A stretch of DNA of 64,000 nt, taken from contig MCFE01000376.1 of assembly GCA_002104905.1 (NCBI GenBank), positions 20,517 through 84,516 on the forward strand, in the 5' to 3' direction. The translations under genes and the position numbers were made by a program. The DNA is from Basidiobolus meristosporus CBS 931.73 (taxonomy: Eukaryota > Basidiobolomycota > Basidiobolomycetes > Basidiobolales > Basidiobolaceae). Every line of letters starts with the position of its first letter. Positions within the stretch are counted from its first letter, which is position 1. Below the pieces are notes generated by a model. That model was not told the origin of the DNA. It saw only the letters and a program-made list of their open reading frames with translations, and made no database searches. This document shows positions 10,734-21,904 of the stretch, piece after piece.

Positions 10734-13642
10734 GTGAACTGTTTGAATCCGATTTTGAGGTTTGTCCACGTCTTATTGTCTGATCATATCACGAGATTAA
10801 CACCGAACTCCGGTTACCATTTGTACCTCGTAGAGCTGCATCTTGATCCATCCTCCGCAGAAGAAAGGTACCGAATTCACATTATAAACATTGAACGGAG
10901 CGCCGAAATTATCATACTAAGAACACATTCAGAGTATCGAATCGAGGATGGAGTGTCCCATTTTGAATTCGAAGGATTTCGCAAGCTATTGGGTGGACGT
11001 GAGGCTTGGGCGAACGTGAAGTTTCGATACCAACGCTATCTTAAGACCTGGAGTCTAATCAGGAACAAGATCCAGGTAACTACTTCAAGTAGATTAAGCT
11101 CCTTTCGTGTGCTGACCTTTCTTTTCTATCAAGAACACATACACCCAGTACAATAGCTACAATATCAGTCAGCTTTATGAGTTTGTGAGAAATAGCAAAA
11201 ATACCGCCCAGACATCCAGGTACCTTCTGTTCACCATCGATCCTAGGGATTGCTATCTAACAGAGCCCTCCTCGACTTAGACTTCCAGTGGGCTTGATCA
11301 CTACCGGTATATACTGTCAGGCACATACACAAAACCATATCGGCTAATGGCTTTTTTCAGAACATATTGAGGACGACGAATTCGTTATGAACAGCATTGC
11401 CACCACACTGCAGGAGAAATATCGAGCTCGCGTTGCCAGCATCAACCTTAGTTTTCTAAACAACCCAGCCACTATAACCAAAGCAATCATAGATCAGTTT
11501 GAAAACTCGCCCGTTAAAAATGTACTTCTGGCTGTGAACTCACTGTGTTGACGAAATCTGACAATGTTCTATATGGAATAGGTTTTGTCAAAGAAATTGT
11601 CGGCCAGTTCTTCGTCCAACATGACGCTATCCGAATGGTATACGAAAAAAGGGAAGTCTAAGAAACAAAGTGAAGGTACCTTCAACCAATGAAGCCTTAG
11701 ATATGTTGAGACCCATGTTGTAACGAATTCTTTCTATCCAGAGCGTGGAGATCTGGTCGTGCTGGTCAACTCCCACCCAACAGATTTCAATCGGATAGAA
11801 GAGTTCCTTAGATCATGCAAGTAAGTACTGAAGTACCTTATAACATCCTCACAATTCGTAGTTTTGGGTTTTTATTAATTCATACCGCACAACCTTAGAA
11901 AATCCTTGAGCCAAGTTCCGCTTTCGATTCTGGTGTGTAGCACAATCCCTGGAAATGAGTTAACTTCCAATCTTTCCTCGGACTTGGCCAACTCTTTGTA
12001 CACGGATACTTTTTCTGTACCAAGCACAATGAAATTCCTAGGCTATGCACTAGAGGAGGTATGCAGCATATGAAATCACGTGTGTCGCTCATCAACTAAG
12101 CCCACAACTTTCACACTTCTACCAAACTTTAGATATTTGTATCTGATCCCAATAGCTTCAAGCTGGGACTGGGACCGTTCAAGCTTTTGATCGATTTGGT
12201 CACAAATCAGAAAGTTTCTATCAGGGACTTTGGCAATCATATCAAGGTAACGTTCACCCTTGATAACCGTTGCATAATGTAGCCTGGTTAACAGCGATGA
12301 TATAGTACGCAGTAATGACTCAGTATTACTCCAATCCTCTCTCCATATTTTCTCTGGACAGAGATGACTTCCCTGATGTACACATGATATCTGATGATCA
12401 CCTAGAAATACTCCGGATGCAGCCCTCCTTTCGAAGGTATGTGATGCTCTTGCCGTGACTTGTTGCTCATGGAGTGCTAACGTTCTTCCAGATACCTGGA
12501 GTGCATTCAAGACGGGCAGGAGGTTATTCGCTTACTTGAAGAGGACGACTATATGATCTCGCGGATACCAGATTTCATCAGAGAATTCGAAGAGCATAGC
12601 ATTCGGTATTTTGCCGGTATCAAATGCGTCAGTATACTACAAGATAGCATCGGTGCGAGAACGTTCAAGAAGCCTGTGTATCTGCTCTATTTAGAGGGAT
12701 TAAGCACCAATCTCTCGGACTCGCAGCACGTAAAGCTGTTGCTTATATTACTGAAGTAAGCTAGCCGTCATTCATAATGCTCATGACATCGAGTACTAAC
12801 AGAACTCTGCGCCAGGACCATAAAGGAGGAGGAGCTAGCCCCATTCTTGAAGAAGATGTATGAATTCTTCAGCCGGTCATCCCTACTTTCAGATGTGTTC
12901 AAGAACGACATAGTGGCCTTAGCAAAGCTACATGAAAGCTTTCAAAATCTCAAAAATGAGAAGGATCCACAAGATGCATTGGAATCGATAGTCAACCAAA
13001 TGCATGAATTTTGTGCGCGCTTGCTCAGGTATTTAATTTTGATATCCACGCTAGCACCGGGCGGTTACCCTAACCAGCCATACCTTTCGCAAGGGAGAGC
13101 TTCATATGCTATGAGCACATGCCACTGTATGAACTATTCTACTTTTCCAATAGAGAGATTCTGAAATGGGTAAGTGTTGATCCTCGAATCAATCCGTAGC
13201 TTTGTTTCCCAGCATTGATGTTTGTGTGATTGAACCAGAATTTCAACCCGGACTATTTGAGTCTCGTGAACAGTGGGTTGGAACGACCAAGCTGCTACAT
13301 TAATTGCACCTGTTGTGAGGATAAATTCAGCCCGGCCCAGCACGATACATGTATTCTCTACAAGGTTTATTCGGAAAGCTCGGAATCCATCTTTTTAGAC
13401 GACTGGTACTTTGCATTCCGAGCGATAGTCAACCAGCAGGTGACCTTTGGTGAGCCCGAGCTAAGGTAGGCTGTGCTTCGTTTCCACCACGCTGTATCTT
13501 CTAACATCGACTTGCCGTTCACTGCTCCAGAGCACGATTCAATCAAGCATTACGCGAGTTTCAATTCTTCGGGCTGGTTCAGCCTGTCGAAGAACAACCA
13601 GGAACCTACATCAAAGTGTCTTTCCCATCAAGCAACCAATAA
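10734..13642 (+). CDS. ORC3: Origin recognition complex subunit 3
   Basis: Orc3 is a structural AAA+-like subunit of the complex that marks replication origins and loads MCM helicases. The gene has about twelve short exons. Landmarks in order: an N-terminal block near 11.0 kb (FRKLLGGREAWANVKFRY), PVGLITTEHIEDDEFV, then a AAA+-like core (DLVVLVNSHPTDFNRIEEFL and QVPLSILVCSTIP). A block near 12.15 kb (FKLLIDLVTNQKVSIRDFGN) corresponds to the region before the insert. The C-terminal winged helix includes EPELRARFNQALREFQFFGL and ends SFPSSNQ. The stop at 13640-13642 is clear. The start is not: ATG 10734 is in frame with the first recognisable exon, but a start at 10721 followed by an intron is also possible. 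Family identity rests on the C-terminal part, which aligns well with recalled Orc3. Confidence 0.85.
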
Positions 13643-13912
13643 TTAAATCAACCATGTACTATAACTGCTGTCTCTGATGTCTCTTCGTTAGCGTATTAGC
13701 AAAAGCATTGCAATGTAGTTGGATTCTCAGCCTAGTCGTGTTGAACCTTTTCTCATTTACCACACCCACCACTGAATCAATGTCTAGAAAAATAGTATCC
13801 TAAAATGGAGGAATAACTTGTGCTGATTTGCTCCGCAATTCATCCATGATAAATTTAGACTCTCCAGGATTGTTGGGACGTTCTCAAATATTTCCGTTAG
13901 CAAGGACTCTGC

Positions 13913-14568
13913 AATGTCTGGTATTTCAAGTGATTCTCGACCAACAGTCCCTCGTAGCTCCACAGGGCCAATTCACCAACAAACGCGCCCTCACGTTACC
14001 TCCGCTCAGCCAGACCCTACTCAAGAGTATCCACCCGTCCCACAACACCAACCCGGTAAAGCAGTTTGAAGGAATTTATTCGGACTCACCAAGCCTAATT
14101 AGCGGGCTCGCTCCATAGGTTTTTTTGGACAACAGGCTGCATCGACTGCTCGTGTTTCTATCGTGAGTGTTTCTCCCAAACCAACCACCGCTGACAAACC
14201 CCCAACACTAAGAAACATCTAGGGCCATTCGTTGGGACGTGCTTTTGCAGGCTTAAGTGGAGCTGAAGAAGTACCGGTCGGCTACGACAGCGAAACCGGA
14301 GAATTGATTACAGAACCCTCCAGATTTGGAAGCCGTGCGCTTGGGTCGGCGGCTTTGTTCGGCTTAGCTGGGGCTGCTTGGAATTACCGTTCAAAGGTCA
14401 TTCGACGAGCAGGGCTTCCCTCCCTTGCTGGGCCTATGATGCCTTTAATGACCATTATCACAGTCAGTAAGTACACCAATCGAATATACCATGTGCTTTT
14501 AGCTATTAACAGTATTCTAACCACCAACAGCAACTGGTTTCCTTGGAGTCATCAATTTGTCCAATTAA
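13913..14568 (+). CDS. Small membrane protein of unknown family
   Basis: Four exons joined by three short GT-AG introns give about 155 residues. The N-terminus (from ATG 13913) is hydrophilic and rich in Pro, Gln and Ser. After the second intron a glycine-rich segment reads GHSLGRAFAGLSGAEEVPVG. Two hydrophobic stretches follow: LGSAALFGLAGAAWNY, and LAGPMMPLMTIITVTTGFLG, which crosses the last splice; the protein ends VINLSN. Each splice keeps the frame open, which supports the model. The arrangement would fit a small organelle membrane protein with two TM helices, but I recognise no family and assign no function. Confidence 0.6.
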
Positions 14569-14920
14569 ATAAATAGAGCATTTGTAATGGCTAGTCACCC
14601 TCTGCCTTAGTATTGCTCATTGATTGAATGACCTAATTTTGTCGGTCCACTACCAACACACGCACACACACACACATTATGTACATCATAGGGACCTCTG
14701 GTGGCCAAGCCAATCAAAAATTTTGTTTGATATGTGGTGGCCGAATATCACGGAGATTCCTCAGCATCACTGCAATCCACCACAGCGTAAAAAGAAAAAG
14801 AAATCCCGATCACAATAAACAAACTTGAGTAGTTTATTTACCGTTTCTTCTACCTTTCGTAACTCTCAGTTTTGTGTTGAGGCAGTACCCCATTTCTTGT
14901 ATTACTCTCTAAAGACTAGT
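14569..14920. repeat. Intergenic region with a CA microsatellite
   Basis: Between the small membrane protein and Brr6/Brl1. A short (CA)n run lies at about 14659-14677, and an A-rich tract (AAAAAGAAAAAGAAA) near 14788. No gene seen. Confidence 0.6.
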
Positions 14921-16303
14921 ATGAGTTTCAACGTGCGGTCCAACGAATCCCCCATGGAATTCGAATACCAATCTCCCAACCCGAATACCGAGGATGTCTT
15001 TACTCCAAGCAAAAAGAACGATACCAAAGATCCATGTACTATCCTTTCCTAAGCTGACTGTTTGATGTGCTACATTGCTTCACTGCTCTAACCGTTTGTT
15101 TTTCTACCACAAAGTCATTTGCTTTCGTACGGTTGCACCCCAGACTGGTGGACTGTTTTCCACGCCTGTCAAACAACCCCTCTCGAATATGAACTTTGCG
15201 TTCAACTCTCCCGAGCCAGTTACCCCCAACAAATCAGAACCGGCCGACTTGGACAAACCTTCACTCCAAGAACACGACACTCCACCACCAACGGAGAAAG
15301 ATGGTCAATCTCGTTCTGTACAATTATCAAAGCGATCTGTAAGAAAGCGTAAGGCTGGCGAAAACAACCATTGGCGGGCGAAGTCTACTTCAGATCTGAG
15401 CGAAAGTGAAGAGGAGGTTTGGTTCCTTTCGTTCTAGCATCTCAAGAGGAATTTACTCTAACCTTCAACCAGTTGGTAACAAGCAATTCACTACTGGATA
15501 GTGTCACCTATAACGCGGATATGCCATATATCATCTCAGGGTTCGAATTGGTGCTCCATGTTATCTCAATGGGCCGTCTAATAGTGAAGCGTTTTGTCAA
15601 CGATTTAGGTGGTTACAACTGTTCTTCAATCTCTTTCTGATAGCGGTGATTCTTTACATTATCCTGCAATTCATTTACACCGTGCAGCGAGACATCGATA
15701 TCAAAGTAGAGGAATATTCGATGGGTACGGTGACTGGATCGATGCCAATTCACTCACGCTGAGCACTAACACCATGACAGCTATTTTGGAAGAAATAGGA
15801 AAGTGCTCCAAAGATTACATCACCAACCAATGCTCCCCCGTGGAGCTTCGTCTACCAGGCCTGAAGGACTTGTGTAATACGTGGGAGGCTTGCATGAAGC
15901 GAGACCCTACGGTTATCGGAAGGTATTTCGAGATAGTAGATTGACACGCACAGAGATTTTCTCAAGCTTCCCTTATGACGATCTAGAGCGAAGGTATCTG
16001 CCGAGACATTCGCAGAGATATTGAACAATTTCGTAGAACCGATTTCCTACAAAACGATGGTACAGTATAGTGCTCCATATGGCAGGGCAAAAACGCATGG
16101 TACTGAAGCCTTTCTTTGGATAGATCTTTTTCACTCTTTTGATATTCGGCTCCCTGTTCCTATCGAACTTCGCCTTTGGATTTCTACGCTCTCGGACCCG
16201 CAGCGATTATCAATATTACTTACAAAACGAAGCGTACCACCAACCCGCTAGAACGTGGACCACCCCGCGTCGTACCAGCTCTCGCTACATTAAGTCTCGT
16301 TGA
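14921..16303 (+). CDS. Nuclear-envelope protein of the Brr6/Brl1 family
   Basis: Brr6 and Brl1 are paired integral membrane proteins of the nuclear envelope that act in nuclear-pore assembly and lipid homeostasis. The family domain has two TM helices flanking a disulfide-stabilised lumenal loop. It is visible from about 15.63 kb: FFNLFLIAVILYI is the first TM. The lumenal cysteines follow in KCSKDYITNQCSP, LKDLCNTWEACMKRDP and the conserved AKVSAETFAEILNNFVEPIS block. The second TM is IFFTLLIFGSLFLSNFAFG. The N-terminal half is a low-complexity Ser/Pro/Glu tail with a basic patch (KRSVRKRKAGENNHW). The tail after the second TM is basic, ending RTSSRYIKSR. At least five short introns are present, including 14-60-nt-scale gaps near 15.04-15.11, 15.92-15.99 and 16.06-16.12 kb. 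Brr6 and Brl1 cannot be told apart from this alone. Confidence 0.88.
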
Positions 16304-17022
16304 GCCGCACACACATCTCCCTTCATGGAACCAACATTAGTTAACACTCATCCTCATTTGTATTCTTACCAAGCGACTCGCCTCTCGTACCTTGGATTTC
16401 CCTTTATTTTAACCCGGCCGAACCTTGTAATATCGAACAATCCCCTTTTGATTCCTATATCACGATCCTTACTCATCCACTGATTAAAGTATTCGTATCT
16501 GAACCTCCAACAACCTTCCAGGTCCCAACTTTTCCCCGCCACTCCACATCGTCAAGCCATGAACGTCTACTTGCAGACGCATCCCAGGTGATGCCCGAGT
16601 CATCATGGAGTCAAAGTTACCTAGGTGGACGCACAAATAAGGGACCATTGCACTATCCATCCCACCATCCCACCATGCTAGATCATCTGAAAAGAAACAA
16701 GGGTCTTGTGATCATAACTGATGTAAAGCAACTGATTTGGAAAGCCATATGATTAGTAGATGGCTGGCATCCCATCTCGTACATGGATTTCCTTTTGACA
16801 GTCATGTGAAAATCCCCAACTGAAACAGTAACAAGTGCAGGCATCTCGCTCATTGGTCTTGGCTTTCATCTACCTTTACGGCTTGGGATGGATTTAAATG
16901 CTGTGCGGTCAGCTCCTAGGTTTCGCCTAATCTTCTCCTCATCGTCTTCCCACACTTCATTGGATCTCACCGCCCCTTTGCTTCCACTTAACAAATACCA
17001 CTATTCCTTGGAGCCCGATATC
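16304..17022. other. Intergenic region
   Basis: About 0.7 kb with no convincing coding frame, repeat or RNA gene. An in-frame extension of the next gene reaches back to ATG 16888 and could be 5' leader or extra N-terminus. Confidence 0.5.
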
Positions 17023-17994
17023 ATGAAGTGTGCATCACGGAAGACTGCCCTCCTATCCTCAATAGCCTCTGGGATTGTTCTCGTCGCCTCGGGGGTTTAC
17101 TGGTGGTATACGAGCAGCATGTATGTCTCGGAAGAGGCGATTTCCCATGAGGAGCAAGAAATCGTCAGCTTCGTGCACGAGGTAGGTGGCAACCTAGTTC
17201 ACCCGTCCCGATGGGCCAGTTGATTCATAGGACGTTCTGTCGGTTAGGTTCAACGCCAGAGAAATTCCCTCGCCAACCTCCTGAACCCCGTCTCGAAGAC
17301 CAAACCCGTCATGACCATCTCTTTGAAGAATGTAAGTGCAGGTCGATGTCACCTACAGCCTGGATTTTCACTAAGATTCCCGGATTTATCTTAGATCGTC
17401 GTATGGAGCCCATCCCCGGATCCGAAGTCTCCCAATTACGCATTTCTAGAGGGGACAGTCCCGATGTTGCGCACACTGTCACGCCTGTATGACCTGTATC
17501 TTTTGATGCAGATGTCCAGCCCAGAAGAGCGACAACAGATCATCCACCTGTTCACATCAGCCGGGCTGTTCAGGGCCTCGAAGCCCGGGAGGGAGGATTG
17601 GATCGACCGAAGCCGTCTGGTGTTTTGCCAAAGCCCGGAAGGGAAGGAATACATAGCTCGGAACCTTTGCTCCTTTGTACATATCGACGACGACCTAACA
17701 ACCATCCGGAACTTGACCCCGTTCGTAAAAAGATTCATTTGGGTCAGGCGGACAAGCCGGGATCGTCAATACAACTCGTTTGATACGAAGCCCTATTCGC
17801 CTCTTCATGCCAAGAATGAGCCGAAGGCTCTCAACTCGGGCCTGATGCTCGGACACGTGTCAGCCAAGTCGGTCTGGTCGGAAGTCCTGGCCTCCAATCT
17901 GGACCATCTAGAGATATGTGATGATGTAGTCAAGAGTAGCATAAACCCTAACCGATCCCTCCAGAAAACCGCCCCTTTTTACCATTCATTGTAA
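17023..17994 (+). CDS. PEX22: Pex22-like peroxin (membrane anchor for the Pex4 E2)
   Basis: Pex22 anchors the ubiquitin-conjugating enzyme Pex4 on the peroxisome and stimulates its activity in Pex5 recycling. The encoded protein starts with one TM helix (ALLSSIASGIVLVASGVYWWY), followed by a cytosolic domain beginning KPVMTISLKN. Later it has RSRLVFCQSPEGKEYIARNL, then FVHIDDDLTTIRNLTPFVK. That resembles plant and fungal Pex22, whose C-terminus contains an LFCET-EVGRTSFVRQLEP stretch followed by HID..PEIITQLARFIK. Three exons: splices near 17.18-17.25 kb and 17.33-17.40 kb keep the frame. A hydrophilic tail of about 70 residues after the domain is unusual. The first ATG could be 16888 instead. 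The assignment rests on pattern similarity, as Pex22 sequences diverge strongly. Confidence 0.62.
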
Positions 17995-18382
17995 CATTGT
18001 AAAGTTGTCCATAGATTGCCGAAGTACGTTTGGTCAGCGCCTCCCTCCAGAGTTCTTCGTGACGAAGAGGGTGCCGAAACAATCGCTTTTGTTCATTGAT
18101 GATGAAATAAATGTACACAGTCACACTTCAGAAGACTAGGAAGCGAGGATCGCTTTTTTCATTTACGAATGTACTCGAGGTCAGATGTTTGGTTGATGTT
18201 CATCGAACAAAATCAGAGAGTTTATGTTACATAGTGAGTGGGTCGTGCTCATAGAATATGTTTACAAAACAGATGAACCACACACGCACACTTACACTTA
18301 CACACACACGCGCGCACGTATATATGTAGAAAGAAGCAGACGAACTTGGTAAGAATTACAAGTACTATATATATCACCCAAG
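17995..18382. repeat. Convergent 3' region with alternating purine/pyrimidine tract
   Basis: Lies between the stop codons of the Pex22-like gene and the homeobox gene. It contains a CA/CG/TA alternating run at about 18283-18326 (ACACACGCGCGCACGTATAT), the kind of sequence that can adopt Z-DNA. No gene seen. Confidence 0.55.
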
Positions 18383-19741
18383 TTAAACCCGGGGTCGGAT
18401 CTTCTCCTTCTGCACCTGATCCATGGAGGATAACTTAGAGCCCATGGCTTGCACCGAGTCCGAGAGTAGAAGTGGTGAGCATTGGCCCTGGCTGCCGACA
18501 GGCAGTCTACCTGATGAACCCGGGAAATGGACCATCGGTGAAGTTGGGTCCTTAAGAACCAACGGAGACAAAGAAAGGTCGTTGTTCTCTGGAAGAGTCC
18601 GGAGTGAAGGCAAGGAGGTATGACGCAAAGGGTCGTCAGATCCTTTGTTCGACGGGGTTTCTTCTGGAATCAATGGTGGCGGTAGTATTAATGGGTCCAT
18701 GCTTGAAGGGTTCATTTGCAGGCTTTGTTGATAAGGGAGTGGTGAGATCCCAGGGCCCTGCAAGGGAGTGATTGGCGGCAGTTGAACCGACTGCGGTGAA
18801 TGTGTAAATGAAGATAGTGGGGTGTGTGCTTGAGTGAAAACAGGACTCCAACTGGGAGGAAAGGCTATGGGAGAATGTGAGCTAGCAGAGTGTAATGGTT
18901 CTATGGTCGTCGTGATTTTGGACACCGGGGTTGCTGAGAATGGTGGGGAAAATAGGAAGGCATCTTTGGACAACGAAGGGATTGTCCTGTCGATGAATGT
19001 TGTGCTGGGTGTCTCCGGAGTAAGGGGTACCGGGTTGGAGTGATCCGATAGATCGCTAAGCCGCCTTTCATCCTTAGGACCTCGACCATCATTGATTGCG
19101 GATGGTACTGACTCTGAAGTGATGCGCGATTGGCATGTGAGTGATGGGATGTTTAATGAGAAGGACTTTCTACGCTTGTACTCCTGGACGACATCCTCCT
19201 GACTAGGATACGTCCAGGGCTTTTTCTTGCAGAGCAAGGATGCCTCTCCATCCGCATTTAACTGAGGGGATTTTTTGGGGCCGCCGTGCCAGGATAGCTG
19301 AGGGCGCTTGACTACGCGACAGTCAGAGATTTTGAGGATTGTGAAGCCAGGGCCTTTATCTTCGTTTTCGTCCTCTTGTTCAGAGTCGACAGGAACGATC
19401 AGCGGCTCCGCCTTCTTCTTCTTCAGGGTTTGGCGCTTGTTCTGGAACCATATCTGTATGGCCCTGGTACTCATCCCAAGCTCTTTGGCAAGCGACTCGC
19501 GCGTGGCAATGTCTGGGCGTTGGTTGATTTTGAAGGAAGACTCAAGAATGGCTTGTTCTTGCTTGTTCGTGCGTCTCCTTGTCTTCCGGGAAACGGAGCT
19601 GAGATCGACACTGGCGAATTCGTCGTAATTTGTATTTACCCAGTTAAGGCGCTCTGGGTTGGTTTCTTCTATGTCAACACCATCGTTCTCTACTGCCACT
19701 TCTGACTCTATGGGTAATGCATGGTTGCTCGGTTGACTCAT
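18383..19741 (-). CDS. Homeodomain transcription factor
   Basis: An intronless 452-residue protein with one homeodomain at about residues 52-111. Helix 3 contains the invariant WFQNKR at 98-103 (IQIWFQNKRQTLKKKK), followed by a lysine-rich nuclear-localisation patch. It is a typical 60-residue homeodomain, with no three-residue TALE insertion, closest in style to fungal Yox1/Yhp1/Pho2-like factors. The region before it is acidic, and the C-terminal 300 residues are Ser/Pro/Thr-rich low complexity with many SP/TP sites, as is common for cell-cycle-phosphorylated regulators. Specific targets cannot be inferred. The start at 19741 is the first ATG of the open frame. A run of TATATATA about 126 bp upstream may be its TATA box. 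Confidence 0.9.
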   Translation of the reverse strand: MSQPSNHALPIESEVAVENDGVDIEETNPERLNWVNTNYDEFASVDLSSVSRKTRRRTNKQEQAILESSFKINQRPDIATRESLAKELGMSTRAIQIWFQNKRQTLKKKKAEPLIVPVDSEQEDENEDKGPGFTILKISDCRVVKRPQLSWHGGPKKSPQLNADGEASLLCKKKPWTYPSQEDVVQEYKRRKSFSLNIPSLTCQSRITSESVPSAINDGRGPKDERRLSDLSDHSNPVPLTPETPSTTFIDRTIPSLSKDAFLFSPPFSATPVSKITTTIEPLHSASSHSPIAFPPSWSPVFTQAHTPLSSFTHSPQSVQLPPITPLQGPGISPLPYQQSLQMNPSSMDPLILPPPLIPEETPSNKGSDDPLRHTSLPSLRTLPENNDLSLSPLVLKDPTSPMVHFPGSSGRLPVGSQGQCSPLLLSDSVQAMGSKLSSMDQVQKEKIRPRV

Positions 19742-19866
19742 GGAGAGTGTTTGGAATTAGGAACTTGCAACAGGGTAAAGACCGGGGAGTGCTATCGGTA
19801 CAACAATTCGAAAACCCAGGCTAGAAGAAATGAGCTGAAAATTGGAGTGCGGGCACCATCGACCGA

Positions 19867-19874
19867 TATATATA
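19867..19874 (-). promoter_or_regulatory. Candidate TATA element of the homeobox gene
   Basis: TATATATA about 126 bp upstream of the homeobox ATG. Symmetric, so the strand follows only from the neighbouring gene. Confidence 0.35.
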
Positions 19875-21149
19875 CCAAGCAACATGTATCTAATTGGTGA
19901 TGGAGAAAAGAATCACCCTTTATTACTAATTTATATTGGATCAACTCTAATCGAGGATAAGGTTCCCTAACTTCAAATCCAATAACCAAGCAATATAAGC
20001 CATGAGTCGATGGAAGGCACTGGATTTACTTCATTTGGCATGTAGCCACAACCATAGTGTATGCTTGGATGTTTATATCTACCCGATCAAGTGTTAAGGC
20101 CTCATCGCCATTGCGTGATTCCTTCAAAGTTCACCACGCACCTTCCATAATCGCATCAATTTACTCGTTTTATCAAGAACCCTACTTCCATGCTGCATGC
20201 ACGGGTGGATTCATTGGACACGAGCTCAGTATCTTGGAAACAGAATCGATCAATCCCCATTAACTCAACTTGGCACTATTACAACGTGATTGAACAATTC
20301 GCTGCTATGGCGCTAGGTTGGAGTGAACGATGTGCTACAGCAAAAAGGCTGCATTGTGGAATCTACGTTGTTTTCAATGGCTGTGGAGATGCCTACCAAG
20401 TAGCTATGTTCCCTGGGGGTATCACTCGATCCAGATAGGGGCGGCCTAGGGTTAGGACAGCTACATGGATTCGGTCATCATTGAAAAATACATGCAGGGG
20501 CAGGCCCAGGGTGAGGAAATGTAGACTGTTCGACATGACCAGATTCTCGGACCATACACATCAAATGGAGGTAACATGTGTGAAAACGATAGGTGCAGAG
20601 GCGACATGTATGTGACACACACATAACCCGCCCAAATTGCTCAAGTGGCCATTCACAGGAGTGTAAATTGTCACGAATGGTTATGTTTCGAATATTTATG
20701 GAATCTCGAATTCCCATCACCGATAATCCTAACCGAATCTGCTCTAGTGAAGAGGCCAGTCGGGTAGTACCAACCGTCTGAGCCTGGTGAGCTTAAATGA
20801 AAAAAGTCAGTAATATTGCCAGTTTGGATAAATCTCTTCTCGATTCCGCCCTGTGCCCGATACGACGATTAGTTATTCAACCATTGAGCTCGCTTGATTA
20901 AATTTAACCCACCTGCGATCAATGTTGGCAATCATGTAGATGCCAACACGAGGCTATGTGAGGATGGGAAAGTTACACTGCACTATTCTAAACGGCTGAT
21001 ATTGGTTGCCGTCCATTGTTGCCTTTTACTGGACATTAATGTGGAAGCTGTGGCTGAACAAGGGAAACATGACATTCCATTATTGATCGAAGAGGAATGA
21101 GTATCCGGAGAAAACATGTTTCTATGAAACTGTGGATCCTTCCGTATTG

Positions 21150-21157
21150 TATATAAA
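21150..21157 (+). promoter_or_regulatory. Candidate TATA box
   Basis: TATATAAA lies 127 bp upstream of the ATG at 21284, in a sensible position for a fungal core promoter. Confidence 0.5.
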
Positions 21158-21283
21158 GATGACCTCGGGCCACGTTGGTTCAGATTCTGTAAAGTCCTTT
21201 GATATCCTCACCCACAAATTCGCTTTCGACATTCGAGCAGGTTTTGTTACACGCGTGATTTTGTAGTAACGGAGTTGACCCAA

Positions 21284-21838
21284 ATGATCATTCGATTGGA
21301 GGGTTACTGGCCGTCGTTGTTTATCGTAACTTTACTCAGCCCATGTTACGTCGTAGCCGCCTACGTATTTCCATCGGAAAAGCGCTTCGATACCACCGGA
21401 GATGCGACCATGGCCTTCCTTGAAGATTGGGGCCAACCTAAGGCCCGCATCGCCATCTCTAGTTTTCAACTTGGCTGCAGTATTGTCATACCAGTTATTG
21501 CGCTGTTGACCTGTGGCTATCTTGCGTGGAAAAAGTGGAAACAGGGTCACGAAACCAAACGAAGAATCAAACTAGCCATCAAGTATTACTTCTCTAATGG
21601 AGGAAGCGGGCACGGGACTGTTGAAGAACCCCCTGTATATTCAAGACGTAGCTCTCAACCAGTACTACCGGCCCCAATAGTGAAAAAAATCGACGACGCC
21701 ATCTACAATGAGATAACAAGTACTGAACGGCCACCTAAGGCCCGAATCCTTGATAGAAATGACCCACCAATGTATACACCACCCCCAACATCACCCTCTT
21801 CGACGGCCACGTTGCCCTACAGGGGCAGCTCAATATAA
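21284..21838 (+). CDS. Small membrane protein with proline-rich cytosolic tail
   Basis: 184 residues, no intron. The N-terminal hydrophobic stretch (LFIVTLLSPCYVVAAYVF) looks like a signal peptide or first TM. A second span (LGCSIVIPVIALLTCGYLAW) follows, then a basic stop-transfer (KKWKQGHETKRRIK). The tail has PPxY-like elements: EEPPVYS and DPPMYTPPPTSP. Such PPxY motifs can recruit WW-domain Nedd4/Rsp5 ligases, so this could be an arrestin-independent Rsp5 adaptor or an endocytosed membrane protein; that is inference from the motif only. An upstream in-frame TTG exists, but I use ATG 21284. The stop is 66 bp from the stop of the convergent LEA-2 gene. Confidence 0.68.
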   Translation: MIIRLEGYWPSLFIVTLLSPCYVVAAYVFPSEKRFDTTGDATMAFLEDWGQPKARIAISSFQLGCSIVIPVIALLTCGYLAWKKWKQGHETKRRIKLAIKYYFSNGGSGHGTVEEPPVYSRRSSQPVLPAPIVKKIDDAIYNEITSTERPPKARILDRNDPPMYTPPPTSPSSTATLPYRGSSI

Positions 21839-21904
21839 GGATAGCATTGTAATTTACTTTATTGTACGAACCAAATAAACAACCATGTACATTAAAAATC
21901 TCCT

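Larger units (their letters stand above)
19742..21283. other. Divergent intergenic region
   Basis: About 1.5 kb between the homeobox gene and the next plus-strand gene. I found no convincing coding sequence and no tRNA. Several 60-80-codon open frames have no recognisable motif. A short telomere-like CTAGGGTTAGG occurs near 20446. Confidence 0.5.

Noticed and set aside
21275-21283. Non-ATG start extending the small membrane protein
   Set aside because: The extension begins with TTG; the ATG at 21284 is the first standard start. The same reasoning was used for Exo70, Trl1 and HMG-CoA synthase.
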